Assembly: GCF_010119545.1 (NCBI RefSeq)
Contig: NZ_JAAEAA010000002.1
Coordinates: 62,001 to 126,000, forward strand
DNA from: Pontibacter fetidus
GTDB lineage: Bacteria; Bacteroidota; Bacteroidia; Cytophagales; Hymenobacteraceae
DNA length: 64,000 nucleotides
Reading direction: 5' to 3'
Position numbers and translations under genes: made by a program
Shown here: positions 1 through 10,109 of the stretch, piece by piece
How the letters are laid out: the number at the start of each line of letters is the position of its first letter
How positions within the stretch are numbered: the stretch's first letter is position 1
Notes under the pieces: generated by a model
The model's input: only the letters and a program-made list of their open reading frames with translations
Told to the model about the DNA's origin: nothing
Databases searched by the model: none

Positions 1-696
1 GAATAATACCGGTTTACCTTTTGGTATGTGTATCTCCAGCGGGTTAACAATATCGTCCTGTGCATTCGGATCAGAGAAGTCAATACCAAATTCATTGGTA
101 GCGTCAATCAGGGTAGTTTTTGTAACACCAAGTTTACCATCCGGACCAGGGTATCTCACCATCCAGTTAAATTGCTTACCCATAACTTCCACTACTACCG
201 CATCAGCCGGCGCTGCACTTGTAATATTTGTCCAGGTCTTCCAGCCGGCAAATACAAGTATAGCCATAACTATAGCTGGGATCATAGTCCAGATAACTTC
301 TACTTTGTTGTTGTGCGGATAGTAGTAAGCACGCTTGTCATCTTTATGCTGGTATTTATATGAATACCAGAAAAGAAGAACCTGGGTGATCACGAACACG
401 ATACCAATGATGACCATTGTTGTCCAGAACAGGTCATCGGTCCAAACACCGTGCACAGAAGCTACCGGCTGGTTCATTTCGTCCCATGAGGCAGAAAAAG
501 ACCAGGCAAAGGCAATACCGCCTATTATAAGGAACAGTAATAATAATATACTGTTTACTTTATTACTTGTTTTAGTTGTTCCTGCTGCTCTCTGAGAAGA
601 CCCTCTGAAGATAGATGCCAGCGTTCCAATCCTGAAAAGAAGGAAAAGAACTACTAAAAGCAGAATTATGGATAAACCAATAGCGATCGTAATCAT
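1..696 (-). CDS. coxB: Cytochrome c oxidase subunit II (partial, runs off left edge)
   Basis: Subunit II of a haem-copper oxidase, which accepts electrons from cytochrome c through its CuA site in the periplasm. Reading the minus strand from the ATG at 696 gives 232 open codons to the window edge. Four hydrophobic segments lie at about residues 4-25, 48-66, 92-112 and 135-155; the last two, with the VEVIWTMIPA motif between them, form the classic COX2 hairpin, and the first pair is an N-terminal extension. The cupredoxin domain starts with EVMGKQFNWMVRYPG. The CuA ligands would lie off the edge, so the call rests on the N-terminal half. It starts 24 bases after actF and belongs to the same operon, as is usual where Alternative Complex III pairs with its oxidase. 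Confidence 0.93.
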   Translation of the reverse strand, partial: MITIAIGLSIILLLVVLFLLFRIGTLASIFRGSSQRAAGTTKTSNKVNSILLLLFLIIGGIAFAWSFSASWDEMNQPVASVHGVWTDDLFWTTMVIIGIVFVITQVLLFWYSYKYQHKDDKRAYYYPHNNKVEVIWTMIPAIVMAILVFAGWKTWTNITSAAPADAVVVEVMGKQFNWMVRYPGPDGKLGVTKTTLIDATNEFGIDFSDPNAQDDIVNPLEIHIPKGKPVLF

Positions 697-720
697 TATA
701 TTGTGTTTTTAGTAATTTCT

Positions 721-1980
721 CTAAACGTGATGGTGTATACTTTCTTCTATGAAAGGGTGGTTAACAGGTACCAAAGATGCTTTTGTTAAGCCTTTTGTAA
801 ATGTTACCAGGAATACGCCCAAGAAGATCAGTGTTGTACCAATTTCAATGAATCCTATTCCGGCATCACCACGCATTGTTCCAGGCATCATCATCAGGTA
901 AAAATCGAACCAGTGACCAATCAGAATTGCTATAGTTACAATTTTCAACATGATCATTTGACGCTTCGCATCTCTTGTCATCAAAACAAGGAAAGGGAAT
1001 GCAAAGTTTATGATTAGGTTAAAGAAGAAGATCCACTTGTAATGAGGGTCTAAACGATCCAGGAAGTAGATTGATTCTTCCGGAATGTTGGCATACCAGA
1101 TCAGCATGAACTGAGAGAACCAGATGTATGTCCAGAAGATAGAGAATGCAAATACAAACTTACCAAGGTCGTGCAGGTGGTTTGCATTAACTAATTTCAG
1201 GTAACCGTTCTGCTTCAGTATAACTACTGTTAACGTGATAGCTGACAAACCTGCTACAAACCAGCTGGCGAATACGTACCAGCCAAACATAGTTGAGAAC
1301 CAGTGTGTATCAATTGACAATACCCAGTCCCAGGCCGACATTGAAGATGACACACCAAATACTACCAGGAACATAGCCGAAATAGTAATGCTCTTGTTAT
1401 AGTATGTCAAACCTCCATGCAGATCTTCGTTGATTGAGTTTCTTCTTAACCAGTTAAAGAATAAGATCCATAGTGCAAAGAACACAACCATTCTAATTAG
1501 GAAGAACCAGAAGTTCAGGTAACCTGATTTACCGGCAATGATTGGGTCATAGCGCGGGTCATTTACATCGTACAGGTACTCGTGCGTCCAATGGAAAATA
1601 TCATGTCCACCAAACAGGAATACAACGATCATAACTATAGCACCGATCGGAAGGAAATAACCTAATGCTTCAGGTATACGCTTGATCAATACTGACCAGC
1701 CAGCGTAAGCAACATATTGTATCGCTACAAAGAATACCCCGATCAGGGCAATACCTGAAAAGTAAACGTTATTTAACCATAGGTTCAGAAACAAACGCTT
1801 TGTCCAGGATGCGGCTTCGTGACCTGCTGCTGCAGCTTCACCATGTCCGCCACCATGTTCCGCTCCACCACCTGCAGCCATCATAATGATACCTGCAATA
1901 AGCAGTATAACACCGATCGCTATCGTTAAGAAAAACTTGTTAGTTGTTTTTCGTGGTATAATGAGTCTTTCTTCTGTCAT
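721..1980 (-). CDS. actF: Alternative Complex III subunit ActF (NrfD/PsrC-like quinol-binding membrane protein)
   Basis: Integral membrane subunit of Alternative Complex III, the menaquinol:cytochrome c oxidoreductase that replaces bc1 in many Bacteroidota. The protein is 419 residues from the ATG at 1980 (MTEERLIIPRK); a longer reading would need a TTG three codons upstream, which is less likely. About ten transmembrane segments are visible, with a His/Gly/Ala-rich loop near residues 40-60 after the first. The family is the paralogue of ActC. It lies 26 bases after actE and 24 before coxB, so all are probably one transcript. Function is inferred from gene order and family. Confidence 0.93.
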   Translation of the reverse strand: MTEERLIIPRKTTNKFFLTIAIGVILLIAGIIMMAAGGGAEHGGGHGEAAAAGHEAASWTKRLFLNLWLNNVYFSGIALIGVFFVAIQYVAYAGWSVLIKRIPEALGYFLPIGAIVMIVVFLFGGHDIFHWTHEYLYDVNDPRYDPIIAGKSGYLNFWFFLIRMVVFFALWILFFNWLRRNSINEDLHGGLTYYNKSITISAMFLVVFGVSSSMSAWDWVLSIDTHWFSTMFGWYVFASWFVAGLSAITLTVVILKQNGYLKLVNANHLHDLGKFVFAFSIFWTYIWFSQFMLIWYANIPEESIYFLDRLDPHYKWIFFFNLIINFAFPFLVLMTRDAKRQMIMLKIVTIAILIGHWFDFYLMMMPGTMRGDAGIGFIEIGTTLIFLGVFLVTFTKGLTKASLVPVNHPFIEESIHHHV

Positions 1981-2006
1981 TATTTTCAAAAATTAATGCT
2001 TCAGTC

Positions 2007-2660
2007 TTAGTTATTAGGTGTTGGCGTTTCAGTAGGTGCTGCAGTTGAATCACCGGCTGTTTCAGTACCAGCTGCCTCAACAGTTGTACCTGTTTCACCT
2101 TTCTGTAGCTGCTGTACATACATTACAATTTTCCAGCGCTCAGTCGGATCAACCTGTGAGGCATGCGGCATCATTCTACCACGACCATTTGTGATTACGT
2201 GGAAAATATGGCCACCCGGAAGTTCAGCCACTCTACCAGCCGTATATGACGGTACACCTTTAAATTTCTGACCAACCAGGCCTTGTCCGTCTCCTTGTTC
2301 GCCGTGGCACGGAGAGCAAAAACGGGTGTAAAGAATTTTACCTTCGGCCAGGTTTTTCTCCGTTCTTTCTAACGGGTTAAGTAATTCAACACCTGCTGCT
2401 TCTGCTGTATTCTCAGAAAGATACAGGTTATAGCCCTCTTTGCCGCGGGCAACAGTACCTGGAGCCGGCTGACGCATGTTCATACCGCCCGGGTTGAATT
2501 TATTTTCTTTAACCTGTGAATAAGGATCCAATGCAACAGAATGATACATATCTGGTGCGTATTCCAAACCTGGATCCTGCTCATTGCTGCAAGCTACTAG
2601 TATTGCAGAAGAGAAAAGTACCGCAGAGGCTTTTAAGCCGATATTCATGAAATTTTTCAT
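2007..2660 (-). CDS. actE: Alternative Complex III subunit ActE (monohaem cytochrome c lipoprotein)
   Basis: Periplasmic monohaem cytochrome c of Alternative Complex III, 217 residues. The N terminus is a lipoprotein signal with the lipobox ILVAC at about residue 24, so the protein is membrane-anchored by lipid. A single haem c motif CSPCH lies at about 115-119, and a GRGRMMPHASQV segment near 160 supplies the likely axial Met. The C-terminal 35 residues are Thr/Ala/Glu/Pro-rich and look disordered. Its ATG overlaps the stop of actD by one base (TAATG on the minus strand), which suggests translational coupling. Confidence 0.93.
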   Translation of the reverse strand: MKNFMNIGLKASAVLFSSAILVACSNEQDPGLEYAPDMYHSVALDPYSQVKENKFNPGGMNMRQPAPGTVARGKEGYNLYLSENTAEAAGVELLNPLERTEKNLAEGKILYTRFCSPCHGEQGDGQGLVGQKFKGVPSYTAGRVAELPGGHIFHVITNGRGRMMPHASQVDPTERWKIVMYVQQLQKGETGTTVEAAGTETAGDSTAAPTETPTPNN

Positions 2661-3184
2661 TACTTGATTACCTCCTTCTCGTTAACTTCGATTGCGCCGT
2701 TTGAGCGAAGCAGGTTATTTAGAGCTGACATATCAGTTACACCTTCTTTCACTTCAATGGCCATTACAAATTTATCATCTGTAGAGCGCTTATCGAATAC
2801 ATTAACTTTAAATGATGGCTTCAGGCGTGACACAATAAAGAAAGTGATCACCATACCGAAAGCTGCACAAAGTACAGTTAACTCAAATGTTACTGGTATA
2901 AATGCAGGTATAGCAATGTGTGGCTTACCACCAATAATCATTGGCCAGTCAAAACCCAGCATCCAGATTTGCATCCATAATGCGAACGATGTACCGAACA
3001 GACCACAAAAGAAAGCCACGATCGGAAGTCTTGAACGCTTGATACCTAATACATCATCGATTCCGTGTACAGGGTATGGCGAAAATACGTCATATATTTT
3101 TGTACCGGCAGCCCGTACGTTTTCGATGGCATCTAAAAGCACATCTTCATCATCGTAGATACCTAAAACAAATTTCTTATTCAT
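2660..3184 (-). CDS. actD: Alternative Complex III subunit ActD (DUF3341)
   Basis: Small membrane subunit of Alternative Complex III, 174 residues from the ATG at 3184 ([20 protein letters not shown]). An in-frame reading begins further upstream but is rejected because this start gives the usual DUF3341 N terminus. It has an N-terminal cytoplasmic alpha/beta part with the YPVHGIDD motif, two transmembrane helices at about 57-80 and 95-120, and a C-terminal soluble tail. The family has no cofactor and is thought to be structural or to help proton movement. The start overlaps the end of actC by 8 bases and the stop overlaps actE by one, consistent with a tightly coupled operon. Confidence 0.92.
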   Translation of the reverse strand: MNKKFVLGIYDDEDVLLDAIENVRAAGTKIYDVFSPYPVHGIDDVLGIKRSRLPIVAFFCGLFGTSFALWMQIWMLGFDWPMIIGGKPHIAIPAFIPVTFELTVLCAAFGMVITFFIVSRLKPSFKVNVFDKRSTDDKFVMAIEVKEGVTDMSALNNLLRSNGAIEVNEKEVIK

Positions 3185-4610
3185 TGCTATGATGTGTATT
3201 AGTGTTAGACTCAGGTGCAGTACCATGCATTGATTTTGCATGTGAAGTATGGTGTTTCACACCTGAAGAAGACTTCAGGATCGCCTTTACCTCTGCCATG
3301 TTCACTACAGGGAAGAATTTACAGAACAACAGGAACAGTGTGAAGAATAAACCTATAGTTCCTACATATATTCCGATATCGATGATAGTTGGAGAGAACA
3401 TTGCCCATGATGATGGCAGATAATCTCTGTGTAGCGACGTAACGATAATTACGAAACGCTCGAACCACATACCGATGTTTACGAAAATAGAGATAATGAA
3501 TGTAGCTGTTAAGCTTCTTCTGATCTTTCTGAACCAGAATAACTGAGGCGTGATTACGTTACAAGTCATCATTGACCAGTAAGCCCACCAGTAAGGACCA
3601 AAGGCACGGTTGATAAAAGCATACTGCTCATATTCCACACCTGAATACCAGGCGATAAAAAACTCAGTTGTATAAGCGATACCAACTATAGAACCTGTCA
3701 GGATGATTACCTTATTCATCGACTCCACGTGTTCCAGTGTGATGTAATGCTCTAAGAAGAACACTTTTCTGGTGATGATCATCAGAGTTAACACCATCGC
3801 GAAACCTGAGAAGATCGCACCTGCCACGAAATATGGAGGGAAGATAGTAGTGTGCCAGCCTGGTATAACTGACGTTGCAAAGTCCATGGATACGATGGTG
3901 TGTACAGAAAGTACAAGTGGCGTAGCAAGACCAGCAAGGATCAGGGATACTGTTTCGTAACGTGACCACGCTTTAGCCGAACCAGTCCAACCCATTGAAA
4001 GTGCTGAATAAGCTCTTCTTGCAATCGGACCAGTTGCTCTGTCACGGATGGTAGCAAAGTCAGGAATAAGACCTATGTACCAGAATACTAATGATACCGA
4101 GAAGTACGTTGAGATCGCGAATACGTCCCAAAGTAGCGGAGAGTTGAAGTTTACCCAAAGCGAACCGAATGTATTCGGTAAAGGTAATACCCAGTAAGCT
4201 AACCACGGACGGCCCATGTGCAATACCGGGAACATCGCGGCACAGATTACGGCGAAAATTGTCATCGCCTCTGCTGCACGGTTAATAGAAGTTCTCCACT
4301 TCTGGCGGAACAGTAAAAGGATAGCTGAGATAAGCGTACCGGCGTGACCAATACCTACCCACCACACGAAGTTGGTGATATCCCATGCCCAACCCACTGT
4401 TTTGTTCAAGCCCCATTCACCGATACCATACCATAGGGTACGGTAAACAGAGTATAAAAATATGGCGAGGCCTACCAGGGCTACAGCAAGAGCAGCCGCC
4501 CAACGTACGTTAGGCTTTGCTTCTACTTGTCTGCAGACATCTTGAGTGATGTCGTGGTATGTTTTCCCCCCTGTTACTAGAGGCTCTCTTATCGGAGATA
4601 CATGCTGCAT
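3177..4610 (-). CDS. actC: Alternative Complex III subunit ActC (NrfD/PsrC-like)
   Basis: Polytopic membrane subunit, 477 residues, of the NrfD/PsrC family. In Alternative Complex III it binds menaquinol next to the ActB iron-sulfur clusters. About ten transmembrane helices follow a 40-residue cytoplasmic N terminus, and the His-rich C-terminal tail ([22 protein letters not shown]) is soluble. Conserved blocks such as [19 protein letters not shown] and the FIAWYSG region match the family. It starts 20 bases after actB and overlaps actD by 8 bases. Confidence 0.94.
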   Translation of the reverse strand: MQHVSPIREPLVTGGKTYHDITQDVCRQVEAKPNVRWAAALAVALVGLAIFLYSVYRTLWYGIGEWGLNKTVGWAWDITNFVWWVGIGHAGTLISAILLLFRQKWRTSINRAAEAMTIFAVICAAMFPVLHMGRPWLAYWVLPLPNTFGSLWVNFNSPLLWDVFAISTYFSVSLVFWYIGLIPDFATIRDRATGPIARRAYSALSMGWTGSAKAWSRYETVSLILAGLATPLVLSVHTIVSMDFATSVIPGWHTTIFPPYFVAGAIFSGFAMVLTLMIITRKVFFLEHYITLEHVESMNKVIILTGSIVGIAYTTEFFIAWYSGVEYEQYAFINRAFGPYWWAYWSMMTCNVITPQLFWFRKIRRSLTATFIISIFVNIGMWFERFVIIVTSLHRDYLPSSWAMFSPTIIDIGIYVGTIGLFFTLFLLFCKFFPVVNMAEVKAILKSSSGVKHHTSHAKSMHGTAPESNTNTHHSNE

Positions 4611-4630
4611 AACTCTCTCGAATTTTATTT

Positions 4631-7621
4631 TTAAGCTAAGTTTCTAATTTTAGTCAGGTAAGTCACGTTTGGCTGTACGTTAAGCTCTTCCAGTACGTGG
4701 AAAGCGCGTTCGCCATGCTCGCGGGCCAGAAGTTTAGAGATACGGCTTTCTGCATCTTTCATATCACCGAATACTATTGCATCTGTTGGGCAAGACTGTG
4801 CACAGGCAGTTACAATTTCTCCGTCTTTTGGTCTTCTGTTCTCACGCTTCGCTTCTAACTTACCAAGCTGTACACGCTGCACGCAGAAAGAACATTTCTC
4901 CATTACACCGCGGCCACGAACTGTAACATCCGGGTTAAGTACGAACTTAGCAAGGTCGTTATTCATGGTATAGTCGAACTTATCGTTGTTAGAGTAGGCG
5001 AACCAGTTGAAGCGACGAACTTTGTAAGGGCAGTTGTTTGCGCAGTAACGTGTACCAACGCAACGGTTGTAAGCCATCTGGTTCAATCCTTCAGAGCTGT
5101 GCATAGTTGCTGCTACCGGGCAAACAGTCTCACATGGAGCGTGGTTACAGTGCTGGCAAAGCATTGGCTGGAAAATAACAGAAGGGTTTTCTGCAGGATC
5201 TTCCATTGTTGCATAGTCCTTCTCTTCGTGCTCCACGGCGCTATAGTATCTGTCGATACGCATCCAGTGCATTTCACGACGCATCAGAACTTCCGCTTTA
5301 CCAACAACCGGAATGTTGTTCTCGGCCTGGCAACTGATAGTACAAGCACCACAACCTATACATGAGTTAAGGTCGATAACCATACCCCAGTGGTGGTTCT
5401 TATATTCGTAGTCATCCCAAAGCGAGACTGTAGATGGTTTCGCAGGACCTTCATGGGTTGCGATACGCACATACTCCGTTACTTCTTTCGGGTTTTTGAT
5501 ATACTGTGCAAGCGTATTCTCCTGAACTACCAGACGATCCATGATCGTGTGGTGCGTCTGCATCTGGGCAATTTCAGAAGTGGCGCTTGTTTTTTCTATT
5601 TTAACCGGGCTGGTATAAACTATACCGTTGTTCACTACAGAAGCAATCGGGAAGGCATTGGCACCAACGCCTTTTGCTACCGGCATTGAATCGATGGTAT
5701 GTCCGTAACCCATGGCGATACCTATTGTGCCTTGTGCCTGACCTGGCTGAACCAGTACAGGAAGCTCTATAGATTTACCATTTGCCATCGTTACTTTTAC
5801 TACGTTGCCCTGTACCAGCTGCATGTCTTCTGACATCTTTCTGGACATAGTTACATAGTTACCCCATGTTGCTTTAGAAATAGGGTCAGCCATTTCCTGT
5901 AACCAAGGGTTGTTTGCCTCGGTACCGTTACCGATTGCTACTTTTTCGTAAAGTACGGCTTCGATAGCTCCTGCAGCAGGTTTAGCAGCTGCGCTACCTA
6001 TAGTTGCCGGCGCAAATGTGCTGCTTACAGTCAGCATGCTGCTGCCATTCTGTAACACACCATCGTGTACCGCCTTCTCCCAGGCCTTGTTAAAGTCACC
6101 TGTCAGCACTTTTCTCCAGTTATTACGGATATACTCGTAATAACTGGTAGCATTACCACTCCAGGCAAGAAGGCTATCCTGCATCTGGCGCGTTGTAAAT
6201 ATTGGAGACAATACAGGCTGTGCTAAGCTCAGGTAACCTTTCTTAGGCTCGTAGTCATTCCAAGATTCCAGGAAGTTATGGTCTGGAGCTACGTAATCAG
6301 CAAGCATTGCTGTTTCGTCGTTGCGCTCAGCAAAAGATACTTTTAACGCCACTTTCTTAAGACCACTGATTACTTTATCAGCAAGCGGATGATCAAAAGC
6401 CGGGTTTGCGTTATAGAAGAACACAGCTCCTACAGAACCATTGTTCATATCATTGATTAGGCGAAGCATCTGCGCATCGTTACCCTGCTTAACAAAGTAA
6501 GGAGTGGCAGCATCTATAGTTGTACCGTTAGCGCCTAAAGCAGTGTTAATAGCAGCAACCATGGCCTGAACTGAAGGATCGTTTGAACCTGAAACTACAA
6601 GTGCTTTGCCAGCATTTGCTTTCAGATCTTTCACAGCATTGGCAAGTGCTTTCGCATCTATACCTGCTACATTTGCAGCACCACCGCCCATAATAGCGTT
6701 GTAAAGTGCTGAAACCACTGCATGCTCTTCAGATGGTTTGATTGGAACACGGATATCTGCGTTAGCACCAGTAAGTGACATAATTGTCTCGAACTGGTAG
6801 TGACGCGACATGTTCTTTTTATCAGCAGAAACTTTTCTGTTTGCAATGTATTGCTTAGCGAAGATAACCGGTGCTAACCAGGTACCTAAGAAGTCAGCAT
6901 TGATACCAACTATAATGTTTGCCTTGCTGAAATCGTAGCCAGGTACAACACCATTGTTGGCAGCAAGTAGCGCTGAAGAAGAATTGGCATCATAAACTAC
7001 GTGCTCGAAGTTACCGAAACGTGAGCCAAATTCGTTGATCAGCTGTTTTGTTGATGGCGAAATAACTGTTGAAGAAACGAAAGCTACTTTACCACTTACT
7101 GAACCTAGCTTAGAAGCCAGTTCTTTGTCAAGTTGCTCCCATTTTGCTTCTTTACCTTTAATAAGCGGAGTACGTAGTCTGTTATTATCGTACACGCTCA
7201 GTACAGCAGCTTGCGCTCTTGGGCTTGTACCAAGCGGCGTTAATGCTGAGGTAGGGTTTGGCTCGATTTTGATAGGGCGGGCCTCACGTGTCTTAACAAG
7301 AACACTGTTGTAATCACCGTTAAGGTAATATGTAGTGGCATACCAGTTAGCTGTACCTGGCTCCACATCAACCGGTTTGTTAAGATAAGGGATAGCTTTT
7401 CTTACTGGCGCCTCGCACGAAGCAAGCGATACAGCAGCCACACTAAAACCAAGTAATTTAAGGAAGTCTCTGCGGTGTGTTTTACCAGTAGCAGAAGATT
7501 CCTGGCCGCTGCCTTCACCAATAGGCAGGAATTCTGGAAACTCATTATGAGCATGCTTAGCGAACTCCGGAGTATTATCTAACTCCTCAATTCCTTTCCA
7601 GTATTTTATTCTGTCTTGCAT
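4631..7621 (-). CDS. actB: Alternative Complex III subunit ActB (TAT-exported molybdopterin-oxidoreductase-like iron-sulfur protein)
   Basis: Large 996-residue iron-sulfur subunit. A twin-arginine motif ([11 protein letters not shown]) sits about 48 residues in, after a cytoplasmic leader typical of the 'TAT-variant' family, and ends in a lipobox-like LASC. Residues about 80-690 are a molybdopterin-oxidoreductase fold that in this family carries no molybdenum. The last 250 residues are an NrfC/PsrB-like ferredoxin part with four Cys clusters, starting [11 protein letters not shown] near 757, then [24 protein letters not shown] and CSFC...CAQSC. In the complex these pass electrons from quinol toward ActA and ActE. 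It lies 43 bases after actA. Confidence 0.95.
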   Translation of the reverse strand: MQDRIKYWKGIEELDNTPEFAKHAHNEFPEFLPIGEGSGQESSATGKTHRRDFLKLLGFSVAAVSLASCEAPVRKAIPYLNKPVDVEPGTANWYATTYYLNGDYNSVLVKTREARPIKIEPNPTSALTPLGTSPRAQAAVLSVYDNNRLRTPLIKGKEAKWEQLDKELASKLGSVSGKVAFVSSTVISPSTKQLINEFGSRFGNFEHVVYDANSSSALLAANNGVVPGYDFSKANIIVGINADFLGTWLAPVIFAKQYIANRKVSADKKNMSRHYQFETIMSLTGANADIRVPIKPSEEHAVVSALYNAIMGGGAANVAGIDAKALANAVKDLKANAGKALVVSGSNDPSVQAMVAAINTALGANGTTIDAATPYFVKQGNDAQMLRLINDMNNGSVGAVFFYNANPAFDHPLADKVISGLKKVALKVSFAERNDETAMLADYVAPDHNFLESWNDYEPKKGYLSLAQPVLSPIFTTRQMQDSLLAWSGNATSYYEYIRNNWRKVLTGDFNKAWEKAVHDGVLQNGSSMLTVSSTFAPATIGSAAAKPAAGAIEAVLYEKVAIGNGTEANNPWLQEMADPISKATWGNYVTMSRKMSEDMQLVQGNVVKVTMANGKSIELPVLVQPGQAQGTIGIAMGYGHTIDSMPVAKGVGANAFPIASVVNNGIVYTSPVKIEKTSATSEIAQMQTHHTIMDRLVVQENTLAQYIKNPKEVTEYVRIATHEGPAKPSTVSLWDDYEYKNHHWGMVIDLNSCIGCGACTISCQAENNIPVVGKAEVLMRREMHWMRIDRYYSAVEHEEKDYATMEDPAENPSVIFQPMLCQHCNHAPCETVCPVAATMHSSEGLNQMAYNRCVGTRYCANNCPYKVRRFNWFAYSNNDKFDYTMNNDLAKFVLNPDVTVRGRGVMEKCSFCVQRVQLGKLEAKRENRRPKDGEIVTACAQSCPTDAIVFGDMKDAESRISKLLAREHGERAFHVLEELNVQPNVTYLTKIRNLA

Positions 7622-7664
7622 AATATATTTAGAAAACTCGAATATTCAGATAAAAATTGACTGC

Positions 7665-8990
7665 TTAGTAATGGCATTTAGAACACTCTGTACCACCGTT
7701 TGATGCTACTGTGAAAGCACCTTTAGAAGACTGCTCGTGTAGTTTCACCAGGTTGTCGTAGTATTCGTTTCCTTCTGTGTTCAGAGGCGTTTCGCGGTGG
7801 CAGTCGATACACCAGCCCATGGTAAGTGGAGAATATTGGTAAACAACATCCATCTCCTGGATTGGGCCGTGGCAGGTCTGGCATTCTACACCACCAACCT
7901 GCGTGTGCTGCGAGTGGTTAAAGTATGCAAGATCAGGTAGGTTGTGGATACGAACCCACTCGATTGGCTTATTACGCTCAATAGCTCTGTAGATCTTCTG
8001 AATCTCTGGAGACTCTTTTTTGATCTGGCTATGGCAGTTCATACAGATATTAGCTGAAGGAATGCTGGCACTCTTACTTTCATAAACAGTGCTGTGGCAG
8101 TAGTTACAGTTGATCTGATGATCACCGGCGTGTAGTTTGTGCGAGAAAGCGATCGGCTGCTTCGGCGCATAACCTTCCTGTATACCGATACCCATCACTT
8201 TATCAAGTGCAAGGTCAAGCAATACAACTACAAAGATCAGCATCACCAGTGTGCGAACAGCTTTAGACTTATATACTTTAGAGAAGTCAAAGCGCTGGTT
8301 TACAACTTCTTTATCGTCTTCGTTAAGGTCGCGGTTCTTGTTAAGGTAATTCTTAAGCAAAGAAGAAATAAGTAAAAGCGTTACCACCAATACAATCAAC
8401 ACAACTATAAGAACAACCAGTACGATATCTAAATAGCCACCAACTGCACCGATCGCATCGGTTCCAACATTTTCACCTGGCGCAGCACCTTCCGGGCCGG
8501 CAACAGTTGTTGGGGTTGCAGCTGCCACATCTGCCTGAGAACCTACATAAGCCAGGATTGACTTGATCTCATCATCAGAGAAGGCAAAAGATGGCATTGC
8601 CTGCTTGTTGTACTCATTATATATAGCAACAGCATCCGCGTCGCCAGACTGAATAAGCGCCTGAGAGTTCTTTACCCAGCTGATCAACCAGCTTTCTTTT
8701 CTTCTCTTCTGAACATCTTTCAGACCAGGTCCTACTATTACATCGCTACCGGCAGAGTGACAAACCGCGCAGTTATTTTTAAATAATGCTGCACCCGCAT
8801 CTATCACAGCAGGATCTGCAGAACCAACTTGAGCACCTTCGGTAGAACCTGGCTCTACGCCTTTAGTAGCTACTTTCGCTTGCTCGCTCTCGCCCTGTGC
8901 CTGTGCCCCGAAGGTTACAGCCAAAGAGAATAAGAAGGCAAGGAAAATCTTGTGTTTTGTTTTAAGTATACAGCTAATCATAGCCATCAT
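7665..8990 (-). CDS. actA: Alternative Complex III subunit ActA (multihaem cytochrome c with an extra N-terminal monohaem domain)
   Basis: First gene of the respiratory operon, 441 residues from the ATG at 8990 (a GTG codon lies one codon upstream, and ATGs at 8987 and 8981 are also possible). A signal peptide ends near AQAQG. There are six haem c motifs: CAVCH near residue 73 in a class-I cytochrome c domain, then CNYCH, CMNCH, CQTCH, CIDCH and CSKCH between about 295 and the C terminus. Two hydrophobic segments at about 188-212 and 247-265 separate the two haem regions. The C-terminal pentahaem part is the classic ActA; the N-terminal domain is an addition. It delivers electrons to the oxidase or a soluble carrier. 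Confidence 0.93.
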   Translation of the reverse strand: MMAMISCILKTKHKIFLAFLFSLAVTFGAQAQGESEQAKVATKGVEPGSTEGAQVGSADPAVIDAGAALFKNNCAVCHSAGSDVIVGPGLKDVQKRRKESWLISWVKNSQALIQSGDADAVAIYNEYNKQAMPSFAFSDDEIKSILAYVGSQADVAAATPTTVAGPEGAAPGENVGTDAIGAVGGYLDIVLVVLIVVLIVLVVTLLLISSLLKNYLNKNRDLNEDDKEVVNQRFDFSKVYKSKAVRTLVMLIFVVVLLDLALDKVMGIGIQEGYAPKQPIAFSHKLHAGDHQINCNYCHSTVYESKSASIPSANICMNCHSQIKKESPEIQKIYRAIERNKPIEWVRIHNLPDLAYFNHSQHTQVGGVECQTCHGPIQEMDVVYQYSPLTMGWCIDCHRETPLNTEGNEYYDNLVKLHEQSSKGAFTVASNGGTECSKCHY

Positions 8991-9031
8991 CACTTGCGTT
9001 TTAGTATAATGGTGGAATTACTTTTCGGGCA

Positions 9032-9062
9032 CAAATCTACTATCTGAATTCCATTATTCAAA
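9032..9062 (-). promoter_or_regulatory. Bacteroidota-type promoter for the actA operon
   Basis: On the minus strand, TTTG (9062-9059) is followed after exactly 19 bases by TAGATTTG (9039-9032). This matches the -33 TTTG / -7 TAnnTTTG consensus of the Bacteroidota housekeeping sigma factor. It leaves a leader of roughly 35 bases to the actA start. No Shine-Dalgarno sequence is seen before actA. Confidence 0.8.
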
Positions 9063-9420
9063 CATATACTTTTTATTTTTGGAACCATACCTTACACCCA
9101 TTGGTTTATACCCTCCGAACTATTAAAATCCGGCTTAAATTGATTTTTAAGCCGGTTATTTAAAACTATTCTAAATAAAGAAACTCTGTTTGGAGCGGTT
9201 CTTCTGAATTAGATTTATCCCATATTTTTGCATTTTTAGTACAATCCTCTGCGGGTATACCTTATAATAGCTTTTATAGTTCTAAATCCTCCTTTTTGCA
9301 CCCCTCTATTTATTATAGTGCTTAAACTATACTCAGCTGGTTCTTATCTTTCTGTATCAGTTGCACTTACTGGTCTTACACTATTACAGCTATAGTTATT
9401 TGATTTAATAGCCTAAAGTA

Positions 9421-9451
9421 TTGCTTTTGAAAATACTTAACAGTAATTTTG
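9421..9451 (+). promoter_or_regulatory. Bacteroidota-type promoter for rpsF-rpsR-rplI
   Basis: TTG at 9421-9423 and TAATTTTG at 9444-9451, separated by 20 bases, match the -33/-7 consensus. The ribosomal operon would have a leader of about 25 bases. A second TTTG at 9426 is too close to be the -33 element. Confidence 0.7.
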
Positions 9452-9480
9452 CGAGCTAAAATCAAAAAATTCTAACAAGA

Positions 9481-9846
9481 ATGGAATTAAAAAATTACGA
9501 AACGGTCTTTATTCTGACGCCTCTATTGAACGAGACGCAGATGCAAGAAACGGTCGAGAAGTTCAGACAGGTGCTTAAGGAAAATAGCGCCGACATTATC
9601 CACGAAGAGAACTGGGGACTACGTAAGCTAGCTTACCCAATCCAAAAGAAATCAACTGGTTTCTACCATCTCATCGAGTTTAAAGCTCCTGGCACAGTAG
9701 TAGATCAGCTTGAGCTGGCTTACCGCCGTGACGAGAAAGTTGTTCGCTTCTTGACTACTGTACTGGATAAGCACGCAGTTGCTTATAACGAGCGCAGAAG
9801 AAATGGCGAGTTCAAACAAGCTAAAAAAGAGGAGGTTAAAGCATAA
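9481..9846 (+). CDS. rpsF: 30S ribosomal protein bS6
   Basis: A 121-residue protein that binds 16S rRNA in the platform of the small subunit as a pair with bS18. The sequence [16 protein letters not shown], the [24 protein letters not shown] block and [12 protein letters not shown] are typical of bS6, followed by a basic and acidic C-terminal tail. It is first in an operon with rpsR and rplI; no ssb gene separates them as it does in many Proteobacteria and Firmicutes. Its stop overlaps the rpsR start by one base (TAATG). The codons near the end (GAG GAG GTT) also form a Shine-Dalgarno sequence for rpsR. Confidence 0.97.
   Translation: MELKNYETVFILTPLLNETQMQETVEKFRQVLKENSADIIHEENWGLRKLAYPIQKKSTGFYHLIEFKAPGTVVDQLELAYRRDEKVVRFLTTVLDKHAVAYNERRRNGEFKQAKKEEVKA
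9829..9836 (+). promoter_or_regulatory. Shine-Dalgarno sequence for rpsR, inside rpsF
   Basis: GAGGAGGT ends 9 bases before the rpsR ATG and pairs with the CCUCC core of the 16S 3' end. It is written in rpsF Glu-Glu-Val codons, so coding chance is possible. Bacteroidota genes generally lack such sites. Confidence 0.55.
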
Positions 9847-10097
9847 TGAGCTTAGTTAACGAAAGAGTACACAAGCAGGAGAATCGCCAGAAATACTGCC
9901 GATTCAAGAAGAGCGGAATTAAGTACATCGACTATAAAGATGGTAACTTCCTGCTTAAGTTTGTAAATGAGCAAGGCAAGATCCTTCCAAGAAGATTGAC
10001 AGGTACTAGCCTTAAGTTTCAGCGTAAAGTAGCACAGGCTGTTGCAAGAGCACGTCACCTGGCCATTTTACCTTATGTAACAGATTCTTTAAAATAA
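9846..10097 (+). CDS. rpsR: 30S ribosomal protein bS18
   Basis: An 83-residue small-subunit protein that forms a heterodimer with bS6 in the 30S platform. The segment [62 protein letters not shown] is a full-length match to the bS18 family. In Bacteroidia ribosomes bS18, bS6 and bS21 form the pocket that hides the 16S anti-Shine-Dalgarno, which makes the strong site in front of this gene notable. It is translationally coupled to rpsF by TAATG, and rplI follows after 12 bases. Confidence 0.97.
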   Translation: MSLVNERVHKQENRQKYCRFKKSGIKYIDYKDGNFLLKFVNEQGKILPRRLTGTSLKFQRKVAQAVARARHLAILPYVTDSLK

Positions 10098-10103
10098 GGA
10101 GGG
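10096..10103 (+). promoter_or_regulatory. Strong Shine-Dalgarno sequence for rplI
   Basis: AAGGAGGG spans the end of rpsR and the gap, ending six bases before the rplI ATG at 10110. It offers seven consecutive pairs to the 16S 3' end, the clearest such site I noticed in the window. Confidence 0.7.
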
Positions 10104-10109
10104 ATAGAA

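Larger units (their letters stand above)
8994..9480. other. Divergent intergenic region between actA and rpsF
   Basis: An AT-rich gap of about 490 bases separating the minus-strand respiratory operon from the plus-strand ribosomal operon. It holds one recognisable promoter for each direction (listed separately). Between about 9063 and 9420 I see no open frame worth calling and no strong hairpin. Confidence 0.7.

Noticed and set aside
1-595. Plus-strand frames of 86-111 codons at the left edge
   Set aside because: They lie opposite the clear coxB reading frame on the minus strand, which explains the coding signal.
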